Shown here: positions 28,038 through 37,518 of the stretch, in pieces
Position numbering within the stretch: position 1 is the stretch's first letter
How the letters are laid out: every line of letters starts with the position of its first letter
Translations under genes and position numbers: made by a program
Origin: Candidatus Krumholzibacteriota bacterium
Lineage (GTDB): Bacteria > Krumholzibacteriota > Krumholzibacteriia > Krumholzibacteriales > Krumholzibacteriaceae
Direction: 5' to 3'
Length of the DNA: 64,000 nucleotides
Assembly: GCA_030609325.1 (NCBI GenBank)
Contig: JAUWCL010000016.1
Span: 1-64,000 of the forward strand
The notes under the pieces: generated by a model
What the model saw: only the letters and a program-made list of their open reading frames with translations
Database searches by the model: none
Told to the model about the DNA's origin: nothing

Positions 28038-30041
28038 TCAGAAGATATCGAGCGGGTCGACGTCCCACTGCAGGGAGGCGCCGCGTATGCCTGAAACGGC
28101 CTCACGGGCCGCGTTGACCAGTACCCGTTTCTCTTCCGGTCCGATATCTGCACGGACGAGGAGCTGGACCCTGAACATCCCCCTCAACCTCTCTATCATC
28201 GCCGGCACGGGGCCGAGGATGCTCATATCCGGTACGGCCCCCGACGACGACGCGGCGGCCGCTACGGCTTCTCCGCCCTCCATCGCCTTCTCCCGGGTCC
28301 TCGCCGAGACGGTCATCAGTATCAGGCGGCCGGCCGGCGGATACCCGAACTGCTCTCTCGACGCGATCTCTGCTTCGGCGAAGCCGGGAAAATCGTGCCT
28401 GACGATGAAGTCGAATATGTAGTGCTCCGGCGTATATGTCTGTATGTAGACCTTCCCCCCCTCTTCTCCCCTCCCCGTCCTTCCCGCCGCCTGGGAAAGG
28501 AGCTGAAAGGTCCTCTCCGAAGCGCGAAAATCGGGGAAGTTCAGGCCGGCGTCGGCCGAAAGGACGCCGACGACGGTGACGTTCGGATAGTGATGCCCCT
28601 TGGCGACCATCTGGGTGCCGAGGAGGATGTCCGCCCCTCCGGCGGCGAACTTCTCGAGTATGTCCGAATGCCCGCTCTTTCCCGTCGTCGTATCGAGATC
28701 CATCCTGAGTATCCTCGCGCCGGGAAGGAGGTTGACCAGGTCTGATTCGACCTTCTGCGTCCCCCCGCCGAGACGGACGAACCCGTACGCCCCGCATTCG
28801 GGGCACTTCTCCGGGGTCCCCCCGCTGTACCCGCAGTAATGGCAGGCGAGCCTGCCGCCCCTGCTGTGCCACGTGAGAGATATCGAGCAGTTCGGGCACG
28901 TCCCGATCCACCCGCATTTCGGACACTGGAGGTAGTTTGCGAAGCCCCTGCGGTTGATCAGGACTATCGCCTGCCTCCCCGCCGAGACGCAGGCGTCGAG
29001 GGCGTCGAGAAGGATCTCCGAGATCCCCCGGCGTTTCTTCCTCATGTCTATGATCTCGACAGGGGGAAGCTTCCCCGCGCCGGGACGGTCGGGAAGGACG
29101 AACCTTGTGACCGGCCCGCCCGCCGATCCGTACCACGATTCGAGAGACGGCGTGGCCGAACCGCTGACCATGACGGCCTTCTCCGCGCGCGCCCTGAACT
29201 CCGCAACATCGACCGCGTTGTAGTGAGGCTTCTCCTGCTGCTTGAAGGACGAGTCCTGCTCTTCGTCGACGACGATCACCCTGAGATTCCTGACCGGGAC
29301 GAACACTGCGGAGCGCGCGCCGATCACCACATCGGTCCTGCCCGCCGCGGCGTCCCTCCATATCGAGGCCCTCTGGGGCCCGGTGAGCCTGCTGTGGATG
29401 ACGGCCACCCTTTCCCCGAACCTCCTGCTGAACCGGGCGGTCGTCTGGGGAACTAGGGATATCTCGGGGATCAGCACTATCGCTCCGCCGCCGGCGGCCA
29501 GGGCTTCCTCGATGCACCTGAGGTAGACCTCGGTCTTCCCGCTGCCGGTAACGCCGTAGATGAGACAGCGCGCGTACTCTCCCCTGGCGATCGAACCCGA
29601 TATGCAGGTGAATGCTTTTTCCTGCCCGGCGGTCAGCTCCGGGCGGTGCGCCTCCTCGGGAAACATCGAATCGCTCGAGACCGGCGCCGCCTTCCTTCCC
29701 TTTCCTTTCAGAGATGCGGGGAGTATCGCCCTGAGGACCTCGCCGAGGGAGTGCACGTATTTCTCCCGCATCCACCGGGCGAGGTCGAGGAGGGCCGGCG
29801 TTATCATCGGCTCGTCGTCGATCAGCGCGGCGATCTTCCTGAGTTTTAATCCCCCGGGGGGCTCGGAGTGGGTCGAAATGACGTAACCCGTCATCCGCCT
29901 GCGTCCGAAGGGCACCGTCACGCGGCACCCCGGGGCGATCGATCCGTTGATCTCTTCAGGGATTATATAGGTGAAAGTCCCGTCCACGGGGACGGGAAGC
30001 GCGATCTCGGCATAGCCGTGTATTTCGCGGCGCGGCGTCAT
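28038..30041 (-). CDS. priA: Primosomal protein N' (replication restart helicase PriA)
   Basis: 667 residues, slightly shorter than E. coli PriA. The N-terminal DNA-binding domain is followed by a superfamily 2 helicase core with Walker A GVTGSGKT (163-170). The zinc region has four Cys pairs (CPKCG, CPNC, CHYCG, CPECG). The Walker B box reads DEEQ at 259-262, while the PriA norm is DEEH; the following DSSFKQQE is conserved. It lies 49 bases after the receiver gene and may be transcribed with the signalling operon. Confidence 0.96.
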   Translation of the reverse strand: MTPRREIHGYAEIALPVPVDGTFTYIIPEEINGSIAPGCRVTVPFGRRRMTGYVISTHSEPPGGLKLRKIAALIDDEPMITPALLDLARWMREKYVHSLGEVLRAILPASLKGKGRKAAPVSSDSMFPEEAHRPELTAGQEKAFTCISGSIARGEYARCLIYGVTGSGKTEVYLRCIEEALAAGGGAIVLIPEISLVPQTTARFSRRFGERVAVIHSRLTGPQRASIWRDAAAGRTDVVIGARSAVFVPVRNLRVIVVDEEQDSSFKQQEKPHYNAVDVAEFRARAEKAVMVSGSATPSLESWYGSAGGPVTRFVLPDRPGAGKLPPVEIIDMRKKRRGISEILLDALDACVSAGRQAIVLINRRGFANYLQCPKCGWIGTCPNCSISLTWHSRGGRLACHYCGYSGGTPEKCPECGAYGFVRLGGGTQKVESDLVNLLPGARILRMDLDTTTGKSGHSDILEKFAAGGADILLGTQMVAKGHHYPNVTVVGVLSADAGLNFPDFRASERTFQLLSQAAGRTGRGEEGGKVYIQTYTPEHYIFDFIVRHDFPGFAEAEIASREQFGYPPAGRLILMTVSARTREKAMEGGEAVAAAASSSGAVPDMSILGPVPAMIERLRGMFRVQLLVRADIGPEEKRVLVNAAREAVSGIRGASLQWDVDPLDIF

Positions 30042-30090
30042 GACGGTGCGGATTATATGACGCTACGGCCGCTCCGGGCAACCGGGAATG

Positions 30091-30468
30091 CTATTTCGAG
30101 CCGACGAGCAGCTGGTGGATCCTGTCCACGAGCTTGTTCGGGCTGAAAGGCTTGACGATGTAGTCGGTGGCGCCGACCTCGTAGCCGAGTCTCTTGTCGA
30201 TGTCCCTGCCCTTGGCGGTCAGCAGAACGACGGGTATACCCTTGGTCAGGGGATTGGCCTTGAGTATCCTGCAGGTCTCGTAACCGTCGATCTTCGGCAT
30301 CATGATGTCGAGGATGATCAGGTCGGGCTGCTCGCGGCGCGCCTTGTCTATCGCCTCTTCGCCGTTCGCCGCGGTGATGACCTCGTACCCCTCCGCCCCG
30401 ATGCTGAACTCGAGTATCTGCGTGATGTTTACCTCGTCGTCCACGACGAGGATCTTGCCCTTCGCCAT
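30091..30468 (-). CDS. Single-domain response regulator (REC only)
   Basis: 125 residues consisting only of a receiver domain: acidic pocket DDE at 10-12, phospho-acceptor Asp54 in LILDIMMPK, and Lys106 in YIVKPFSP. No output domain follows. Its ATG overlaps the stop of the upstream kinase (TGATG), so it is made together with it and is a likely phosphate acceptor or shuttle for the cluster. The open frame extends upstream but that region is kinase sequence in another frame. Confidence 0.93.
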   Translation of the reverse strand: MAKGKILVVDDEVNITQILEFSIGAEGYEVITAANGEEAIDKARREQPDLIILDIMMPKIDGYETCRILKANPLTKGIPVVLLTAKGRDIDKRLGYEVGATDYIVKPFSPNKLVDRIHQLLVGSK

Positions 30469-33400
30469 CAAATGCCCTCCTTGAATGCTGCTACTGTTTC
30501 TCCGTGTTCCATCTCTTTTTCCTCGTGTTCCATCTCTTTTTCCTCGAGCTCCTTCTCGACCGCGTCGAGCACGAGCTCGAATCTGTCGTCCCTGGCGCCC
30601 AGGTCGTGAAGCGATTTCACGAACGCCCCGACCACCTTCGGGTCGAACCTCGTCCCGGCGCCCTGGATTATCTCGTTCTTCGCCTCGTCCATCGAGAAGC
30701 ACCGGCGGTACGGCCCGGGCATTATCAGCGCCCTGAAGGAATCGACCACGTTGATGATCCTCGATTCTATCGGTATCTCGTCTTTCATCAGCCCCGCCGG
30801 ATAACCGCTGCCGTCGTAGTTCTCGTGGTGGCTGCGGACCATTCTCATGATCCTCTCGTCGAGCCCCATCGGGGAGATGAGCGAGCATCCGAGGTCGGGA
30901 TGCTCCCTGAGCTTCTCCCATTCCTTCTCGCTGAGGCTCTCCTTCTTCACCCTGAGCAATCTCGGGATCTTCATCATGCCGAGGTCGTATATGCTCATCC
31001 CCATTCTCAGCGCGGTCAGCGACTTCTCGTCGAGGTTCAGCCTGCGCGCGACGGACATGGCGATCATGGTGAAGTTCAGCATGTTTCTCGCGCCCCAGAC
31101 CTCTCTTATGTGCAGGATGCTCTTCATCGCATCCTTGAGTTTCTCGAAATTCGAGGAAACGGTCTCGTACGCATCGAGCTTCTTGACCATTCCCGATATG
31201 ACCGGTCCGAGCGATTCGAGGATCTCTCTGTCTGCTTCGGTGAATCCCCTGTTGTTGACGTGATCGGCGACGTTGAGCACGCCGATGACATCATCACCGT
31301 CACGGAGCGGGACGGATATGAACGACTTCGTCCAGTAGTACGCCGTGTTGTTGCTCCTCGACACCTTCGAGTCCCTCTCGATGTCGAAGACGTGCAGAGC
31401 CTCCTCCTCGGCGAAGACCTTTCCGGAGATGCGCTCTCCCACCTCGACGCGGGTATTCTGCACAAATTCCGGGTCGAGCCCCTTGGCCGCGACGACCTGG
31501 AGAGTGCGGTTGTACGGGTCGAAGATCATGATCGAAGCCTTCCTCGCCTGCAGGAATCCCGACAGCATCTCAACGAGCAGCGTGAGATATCGCTCCCTCT
31601 CGAATCGCACCGCCCCGATGAATCCCGACGAGACGGCATGTCGCACGATGACGTCCTTCATCGGAAGCATCACCGTGAATTTCGCCCCCGCTTCCTTGAC
31701 GTTCTCCACCCAGATATTACCGTCGTGCCATTCGATGATGTTCTTGCATATGGCAAGCCCGAGGCCCGAGCCCCCGTGCTCGCGCGTGTCGCTCGCGTCG
31801 ACCTGGTGGAACCTCTCGAAGATCTTCTCGAGCTGATCCTCGGGAATGCCCTTGCCGGTATCCTGGACGACGATCCTCGCGGCGGAGGCCTCCTCCTCCA
31901 GAATAACGGTCACCCGTCCACCCTCGGGCGTGAACTTGATCGCGTTGCTTATCAGGTTGTGGAGCATCTGGCGGATCAGCTCCCTGTCGGCGTCGAGGAC
32001 GACCCTGGTGCGTGGCAGCTTGACCTCGCTGTTGACCCGTTCGGTCAGCATTCGGTTCTCCAGCCCGGCATGCACCTCTTCAATTAAACTACCGAGATCG
32101 CACTCGGCCTTATCGACCTTGAGGTGCCCGTTCTCCATGCAGGCGTAGTTCAGTATGTTGTCGACGAGGGTGATGACCCGGTCGTTCTCCTCACCCATCA
32201 CCTTGAGGAAATCGCGGACGGTGTCGGTCTCGATCGACTCGACGTTGTCCATCAGCGTCTCCGTATATGCCTTTATCGATGTCAGCGGCGTTCTCAGCTC
32301 GTGGGAGACGATCGAGAGGAAATTGCTCTTCATCTGATTGACGCTCTCGAGCTCCTCCTTGCAGAACACGAGCTCCTTTTCCCTTTTTCTCGTCCTGCCG
32401 GCCCAGATCTCCCGCCCCACTATCTGCATGATGTTCACCCCGTACGCCTTCAGGGCCTCGGGCACTCCGCCCGGCATTTCGTCGCGGAAGAAGCCGGCGA
32501 TCGCTACGGCCCTCTCCTCTCCCCCCTCGCGGAACGGCATCACGACGACCGATCCCTTTTCAGCGGAGAGTGCGGATGGTACGAACGCTCCCCTGTCCTC
32601 GCCGAGCGTTTTTTCGTCGAGGACGAACACGCCGGGGGCCGCCCCTGCGCCGATGCAGTATTTCCTCATCCTCTCCCGCGTCAGGCTCAGCGAGAATGTG
32701 GGAGAACGGGAATCGTTCCCTTCGGCGAAGTATCCCTTTACCTCAAGCCTCTCGTCGTCCTCGCCCGAGGCGCGCACTACGACGAAGCCCGCACCGGTCT
32801 CGGCGGATATCGCCGCGGCTATTTCCCTGTATATGTCTTTTTCACGGCCGCCCGAGACGATTGTCCGGCTGATCTCCATCACATGCCCGCCCGGCGTCAA
32901 CAGGGCCGGGGCATCGGCCGAAATACTGTTGTCCGCTGTCGTCTCTCCGGCAGCGCCGGCCGACCTCCTTCCGGCAGGCTCGAGCGTCAGCCAGGCGAGG
33001 AAGAGAAACATCCCCGTCACGTCGAGAAGCGCGCCGAGCTGAAACGCGAACGGCCCGCCTCCGGGGAGAACGGTCCATGCGTTGGTCGAGATCACGGCTG
33101 CCGCCGCGAGCAGAACGGCCGCGACCGCGCCGATGAAAAAACCTCCGGCGGCACGGACCGCGGTCCCGATGCCAACCGGTCGCCGACCCTTCTCTATCAG
33201 CATTCCGGCGATCAGCCCCGCCGGCACCGCGGCGGCGAAGATATGTCCCGTCGCAACGGCGGCGGGGCCGGCGATGGAATCGGGCAGGAGGACGAGGGCC
33301 GCACCGCCCAGGGCGGCGCCGGCGATCAGTCCCCCTCCAAGGACGGTCTTTCTCAGAGACGTATAGTCACCTCTCCTGCGGCCGGACAAGATCGACGTTA

Positions 33401-33668
33401 TCATCAGATAGAGCCCCGCCAGACCGAGAACGGCCGCGAAGAGCGAGAGGCCCTCGCCGCCCGCCCTCATCGCGCAGAGGCCGATAGCGCGCGCAGCGAC
33501 GAACAGGACCAGTCCCGACGCCAGAGCGCCGAGCTCCTTCCTGCCGCCTTCCCTGCGTGCCGAGACGGCCCTGCAGATGCATGAGAGCGAGAGAAGGACC
33601 AGGACGAAAAGATACGTCACGGCCCCGGCCTCGCCGATGAAAATGTTTTCCGCGCCTGTCCTCAGCAT
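30468..33668 (-). CDS. Membrane histidine kinase fused to GAF and altered HD-GYP domain
   Basis: 1066 residues. About seven membrane helices (1-240), a GAF-like region (~260-420), HisKA with phospho-His near 456 (SHELRTPLT), HATPase with GGSGLGLAICKN, a second GAF (~690-850), and an HD-GYP domain (~870-1020). In HD-GYP, HHENYDGSGYPAGL is intact but the HD pair reads YD (SIYDLGMMKIP) and the conserved HDxGK lysine is Met, so c-di-GMP hydrolysis is doubtful. The C-terminus carries a duplicated EEKEMEH heptad. It is the fourth gene of the sigma-54 signalling run, 13 bases after its paralogue. Confidence 0.9.
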   Translation of the reverse strand: MLRTGAENIFIGEAGAVTYLFVLVLLSLSCICRAVSARREGGRKELGALASGLVLFVAARAIGLCAMRAGGEGLSLFAAVLGLAGLYLMITSILSGRRRGDYTSLRKTVLGGGLIAGAALGGAALVLLPDSIAGPAAVATGHIFAAAVPAGLIAGMLIEKGRRPVGIGTAVRAAGGFFIGAVAAVLLAAAAVISTNAWTVLPGGGPFAFQLGALLDVTGMFLFLAWLTLEPAGRRSAGAAGETTADNSISADAPALLTPGGHVMEISRTIVSGGREKDIYREIAAAISAETGAGFVVVRASGEDDERLEVKGYFAEGNDSRSPTFSLSLTRERMRKYCIGAGAAPGVFVLDEKTLGEDRGAFVPSALSAEKGSVVVMPFREGGEERAVAIAGFFRDEMPGGVPEALKAYGVNIMQIVGREIWAGRTRKREKELVFCKEELESVNQMKSNFLSIVSHELRTPLTSIKAYTETLMDNVESIETDTVRDFLKVMGEENDRVITLVDNILNYACMENGHLKVDKAECDLGSLIEEVHAGLENRMLTERVNSEVKLPRTRVVLDADRELIRQMLHNLISNAIKFTPEGGRVTVILEEEASAARIVVQDTGKGIPEDQLEKIFERFHQVDASDTREHGGSGLGLAICKNIIEWHDGNIWVENVKEAGAKFTVMLPMKDVIVRHAVSSGFIGAVRFERERYLTLLVEMLSGFLQARKASIMIFDPYNRTLQVVAAKGLDPEFVQNTRVEVGERISGKVFAEEEALHVFDIERDSKVSRSNNTAYYWTKSFISVPLRDGDDVIGVLNVADHVNNRGFTEADREILESLGPVISGMVKKLDAYETVSSNFEKLKDAMKSILHIREVWGARNMLNFTMIAMSVARRLNLDEKSLTALRMGMSIYDLGMMKIPRLLRVKKESLSEKEWEKLREHPDLGCSLISPMGLDERIMRMVRSHHENYDGSGYPAGLMKDEIPIESRIINVVDSFRALIMPGPYRRCFSMDEAKNEIIQGAGTRFDPKVVGAFVKSLHDLGARDDRFELVLDAVEKELEEKEMEHEEKEMEHGETVAAFKEGI
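30503..30544. repeat. Exact 21-base tandem duplication inside kinase gene
   Basis: Two identical copies of a 21-base unit (plus-strand CGTGTTCCATCTCTTTTTCC plus T), coding for two EEKEMEH heptads at the end of the 1066-residue kinase. The perfect match suggests recent slippage. Confidence 0.8.
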
Positions 33669-33681
33669 CGGATTCCTCCGC

Positions 33682-36675
33682 CTACGGCATGGCGTGGTGC
33701 CTGCCGCCGAACCTCAGCCTGTCCCTTATCTCCGCGTATTCCTCTATCTCTATCCGTCCCTCGTCGACGAGCACCTCCATGAAGGCGCCGACGACTTCGC
33801 GGTCGAACTGTTTTCCCGCATTGTCCACCAGTTCGTTGATCGAATCTTCGAGGTCGAGCGATTTTCTGAACGGGCGTTCGCTGACCATCGAGATCCACGC
33901 ATCGAGCACGGCGATGATCCTTGAGCCTATCGGTATCTGTTCGCCCTTCAGCCCCATCGGGTATCCCCCGCCGTCCATCCTCTCGTGATGGAACAGCATC
34001 GTCTGGCTTACCGCCTCGACGAACTCGAACGGCCTCATGATCGCCGCCCCTCTCTGCGGGTGCTTGTGTATCTCATCGATCTCTTTGGCCGTCAGCTCGA
34101 GCGTCTTCGTGAGTATGTCGTCGCTGATCGTTGTCATGCCGACGTCGTGGACGCTCGAGACGAACTGGATGACCTGGATCTCCTTCTCGCTGAGGCCGAG
34201 TTTCCTCGCGATCCCGACCGACCATTCGACCAGCCTGTCGCGCATGTCCGTCTCGCCGGCAGCGCAGATCTCGATGAGCGAGTTGAACGAAGAGATCGTC
34301 TCGTGCAGGAACGCGTGGAAATCCTCGGCTGTTCGCATACGCTCGATGACCTTCGAGATCCTCTGGCTGATGCTCTGCATGAGGATCAGATCGTTCTCGG
34401 TGAACGGCTTGCCCGAGGTCTTGTTGTTGGCGTTGATCACGCCTATGACCGTCGAGCCGACGACGAGCGGCACGCTGATCAGCGATTTTGTCTCGTACTG
34501 GGGATTGTTCGTCCTTACCGCGGCGAGTCCCGAGTCCTCTATGTCCTCTATAAGGAGGGGTTCCCCCGTCTGGGCGACGCGGCCGGCGATGCTCTTGCCT
34601 ATCATTACGCGCGCGTTCTCCACGATCCTCTCGTCGAGACCGTAGGCGCCCTTTATGAAGAGCTCCTTGCGGTCGTGATCGAGAAGCATCAGCGAGACGA
34701 TCTTCGCAGACAACATCTCTGCGACAAACTTCACGGCGAGCTCGAACATCTCCTGGATCTCGTCGTGCGCATCCATCGAATCGAATATGCAGCCGAGCAG
34801 GTCGTTGAAGTGATGCTCCTTCGGCAGGGTGAAGACAAAGGCGCTCCCCTCGTTCATCTCGCTTGAGACCTGGATGTAGCCCCCGTGCTGCTCGACGATG
34901 TTCTTCACTATCGCCAGGCCGAGGCCTACCCCCTCGGAGGAATCGCTGCCGCCCTGGTAGAACTGCTTGAATATGTTTTTCCGGTCCTCATCGGGTATCC
35001 CGACCCCTTCGTCGCGAATCGTGATCTTGATTGAGACGGCCTCCTCCTCCGCGCCGAGGAATATCCTCGAGCCGGGAGGCGAGAACTTCACGGCGTTCCC
35101 TATGAGGTTGATGAACACCTGCTTGACGAGGTCCTCGTCCCCGTCGACGAGTGGCAGGTCGTCGGGAAACCTGATCAGAAGGTGAAGGTGTTTCTCCTTG
35201 AGATAGGGCTGCATCGACGTGTCGACCTCGCTCGCGAGGCCCTGCAGGTCGAACAGCCTGCGCCGCAGCATCCTCTGCCCGAACTCGATCTTCGATATGT
35301 CGAGGACCGTGTTGACGAGGCGGATCAGACGGTCGGTCTCGCTCGAGATCACGCAGAGGAACTCCTTGCCCTCGGTGAACCCGGGATCGTCGATATTCTC
35401 GGTGAGCGATTCGACGTACGCCCTGATCGAGGTGAGCGGGGTCTTCAGCTCGTGCGACACGTGCGAGATGTATCCCATCTTCAGCTTGTTCGAGCTCTCG
35501 AGCCCCTCGTTCTCCCGCTCGAGGCGCCTGATCCTTCCCGTCATGACTTCGTAGAGCTGACTCTTCTCGATGGCGGTCGAGACCTGGCCGGAAAGTATCG
35601 CCATCAGCTTGACGTCCTCTTCGGTGAACGGGTCGTATTCCTGATCGCCAACGAACAGGACGCCCTGCGAATCGTGACCCGACAGGATCGGCACGGCAAG
35701 GACGGGAACGAGCTTTCTCTTCTTTACGAGGTTGGATGCGCGGAGCGCCTCGTGGCCGGAGGCGTCCTCCACCGTGACGCCCTCCTCGCTGCCGGACATC
35801 TCCCGCAGCAGGGGATCGTCATCGAGTTTGCCGCCAGGCTCTTCGGAGCTCACTCCCTCCTCCCCGAGCTCTACGAACTTGACTATCTCGCCCTTTTGCG
35901 ATATCAGGGCGACCGCGGCCCACGGACGCCTCAGCAGGAGGGTCACCTCCTTGCAGACCATTTTCAACAGCGTGTCGAGGCTGATCACCGAGTTGATCCC
36001 GAGGCTGATGTCATAGAGGCGGGTCAGCTCGATTATCCTCTTGCGCGTTGAGTCGAGACGCCTCTCGGTGTCCTGGAAATAGACATGGAAGTTGTCGTAG
36101 AATGTGCTGAACAGGTATGTCATCAGGCTCATGAAGCCGCCGACCACGAGCATCGTGCCGATGAGGTAGTGCGGCTCTGCCGGCCCGGTGAAACCACCGG
36201 CGATAACGGGATTGTAAGGGATGATCCCTTTCAGCTCGAGCAGCCCCAGTGTCGCTATGGCCGCAATCGTGGCGAACGTCACGGCGAATCCGGACGTTAT
36301 CGCGGGAAGCAGTCTTCCGGCGAAGAAGAGCGGCACCACGACGAGGAACATGAACGGGCTGTTGACCGTTCCCGTCAAGTAGATCAGCGACAGCACGGTG
36401 GCGAGGTCTATCATGACGGCGAGCCAGCACCAGATGCGCTGGCTGCATACCGCGCTGCCGTGGTTGTGCATTATCCCACGCAGGGAGAAGACGGTCACGT
36501 TGAGAAATGCCGCGCCGAGGAACACCGTCACCACGAATCCCGTGTTGTAGATAAATCCCGCGATCTCCCTCGCGACGTAAAGGATGGTGAACATGACAAC
36601 GAGCTCGATCAGCCTTACCTGCGGGATGCTGACGAGCGGCGGGGATTTGTCTTCTCTTCTGTTATTGCGTGTCAT
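33682..36675 (-). CDS. Membrane histidine kinase fused to GAF and HD-GYP-like domain
   Basis: 997 residues. Five to six membrane helices (~20-190), a GAF domain (~215-385), HisKA with phospho-His near 410 (SHELKTPLTSIRAY), HATPase with GVGLGLAIVKN, a second GAF (~640-800) and an HD-GYP domain (~820-980). The HD pair is present (SVHDVGMTT) and HHERMDGGGYPMGLKG is complete. As in the neighbour, the lysine of HDxGK is Met. It shares the whole architecture with the next gene, so the pair arose by duplication and divergence. Joining kinase and HD-GYP in one chain links phosphotransfer to c-di-GMP. Confidence 0.92.
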   Translation of the reverse strand: MTRNNRREDKSPPLVSIPQVRLIELVVMFTILYVAREIAGFIYNTGFVVTVFLGAAFLNVTVFSLRGIMHNHGSAVCSQRIWCWLAVMIDLATVLSLIYLTGTVNSPFMFLVVVPLFFAGRLLPAITSGFAVTFATIAAIATLGLLELKGIIPYNPVIAGGFTGPAEPHYLIGTMLVVGGFMSLMTYLFSTFYDNFHVYFQDTERRLDSTRKRIIELTRLYDISLGINSVISLDTLLKMVCKEVTLLLRRPWAAVALISQKGEIVKFVELGEEGVSSEEPGGKLDDDPLLREMSGSEEGVTVEDASGHEALRASNLVKKRKLVPVLAVPILSGHDSQGVLFVGDQEYDPFTEEDVKLMAILSGQVSTAIEKSQLYEVMTGRIRRLERENEGLESSNKLKMGYISHVSHELKTPLTSIRAYVESLTENIDDPGFTEGKEFLCVISSETDRLIRLVNTVLDISKIEFGQRMLRRRLFDLQGLASEVDTSMQPYLKEKHLHLLIRFPDDLPLVDGDEDLVKQVFINLIGNAVKFSPPGSRIFLGAEEEAVSIKITIRDEGVGIPDEDRKNIFKQFYQGGSDSSEGVGLGLAIVKNIVEQHGGYIQVSSEMNEGSAFVFTLPKEHHFNDLLGCIFDSMDAHDEIQEMFELAVKFVAEMLSAKIVSLMLLDHDRKELFIKGAYGLDERIVENARVMIGKSIAGRVAQTGEPLLIEDIEDSGLAAVRTNNPQYETKSLISVPLVVGSTVIGVINANNKTSGKPFTENDLILMQSISQRISKVIERMRTAEDFHAFLHETISSFNSLIEICAAGETDMRDRLVEWSVGIARKLGLSEKEIQVIQFVSSVHDVGMTTISDDILTKTLELTAKEIDEIHKHPQRGAAIMRPFEFVEAVSQTMLFHHERMDGGGYPMGLKGEQIPIGSRIIAVLDAWISMVSERPFRKSLDLEDSINELVDNAGKQFDREVVGAFMEVLVDEGRIEIEEYAEIRDRLRFGGRHHAMP

Positions 36676-36678
36676 TTC

Positions 36679-37506
36679 CTACTCTCGTTTCGATTCGCCG
36701 GGACGGCTGTCGCCGCGCGGCGGGACGCTGAAAGTCACCTTCGTGCCCTCGCCCGGTTTGCTGCTCACCCGGATCTCTCCCCCCATGATATTTATGATAT
36801 TCCTTACAAGGGCCAGTCCGAGGCCGAGTCCCCCCGCGCGCCGGACCGAATCGCCCCTGTAGAACGGATGAAATATCTCTTCTATCTCGTGCTCGGGTAT
36901 CCCGACCCCCTCGTCCGTGACGTTGACGATAAGCACGCTCTCCCCGGCGTTGCCGCGCCTTTCCCTGACGATCTCCGCTTCGACCGTTACCAGAGCGTTT
37001 CCTCCGCTGTGCTTGAAGGCGTTGGAGATCAGGTTGTCGAGCACCACCTCGAGATGTTTTCTGCGCAGGAGGACCGGCGGCATGTCGGGATCGATTGCGT
37101 TTCTCAATCTCGACCGTTCCTCGTCTTCCTGAGGCCTGAGCTTCTCGACAAGGCCGCGTATGTCGACCCGCTCGAATATCCCGGCCTGCTCGCCGACGCG
37201 GTCGAACCGGAGCAGCTGCACGAACGATTCGACGAGCTCCTGGAGCCGGCCGATCGATTCTTTCAGCCTCGAGAAGTATCTTTTCTCGTCCTCGCCCGAG
37301 GCGTCCTCGAACCTTTCCTCGAGAAGCTCCGCGTAGCCGCTTATCGAGGTGAGAGGCTTGGCAAACTCATGCCCGACGATCATGCTGGCAGACTCGAAGA
37401 CGTTCCGGTAGTGGTCGAGCTCTTCCTTGAGGAGTTCTACCTCACTCCGAACATCGAGAGCGGTCTCCGCTCCCCGGCCCCTGTCTATATCGATCGTTCC
37501 AGCCAC
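36679..37506 (-). CDS. Soluble histidine kinase
   Basis: 275 residues with no membrane segment. A short coiled-coil (20-40) leads into HisKA with phospho-His46 (VGHEFAKPLTSISGY), then HATPase with DNLISNAFKHSGG, VTDEGVGIP and GLGLGLALVRN. There is no sensor domain. It sits 12 bases after the REC-GGDEF gene and 3 bases before the first large kinase, and is probably the direct partner of the REC-GGDEF protein. Confidence 0.92.
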   Translation of the reverse strand: MAGTIDIDRGRGAETALDVRSEVELLKEELDHYRNVFESASMIVGHEFAKPLTSISGYAELLEERFEDASGEDEKRYFSRLKESIGRLQELVESFVQLLRFDRVGEQAGIFERVDIRGLVEKLRPQEDEERSRLRNAIDPDMPPVLLRRKHLEVVLDNLISNAFKHSGGNALVTVEAEIVRERRGNAGESVLIVNVTDEGVGIPEHEIEEIFHPFYRGDSVRRAGGLGLGLALVRNIINIMGGEIRVSSKPGEGTKVTFSVPPRGDSRPGESKRE

Positions 37507-37518
37507 TTCACCCTCCGG

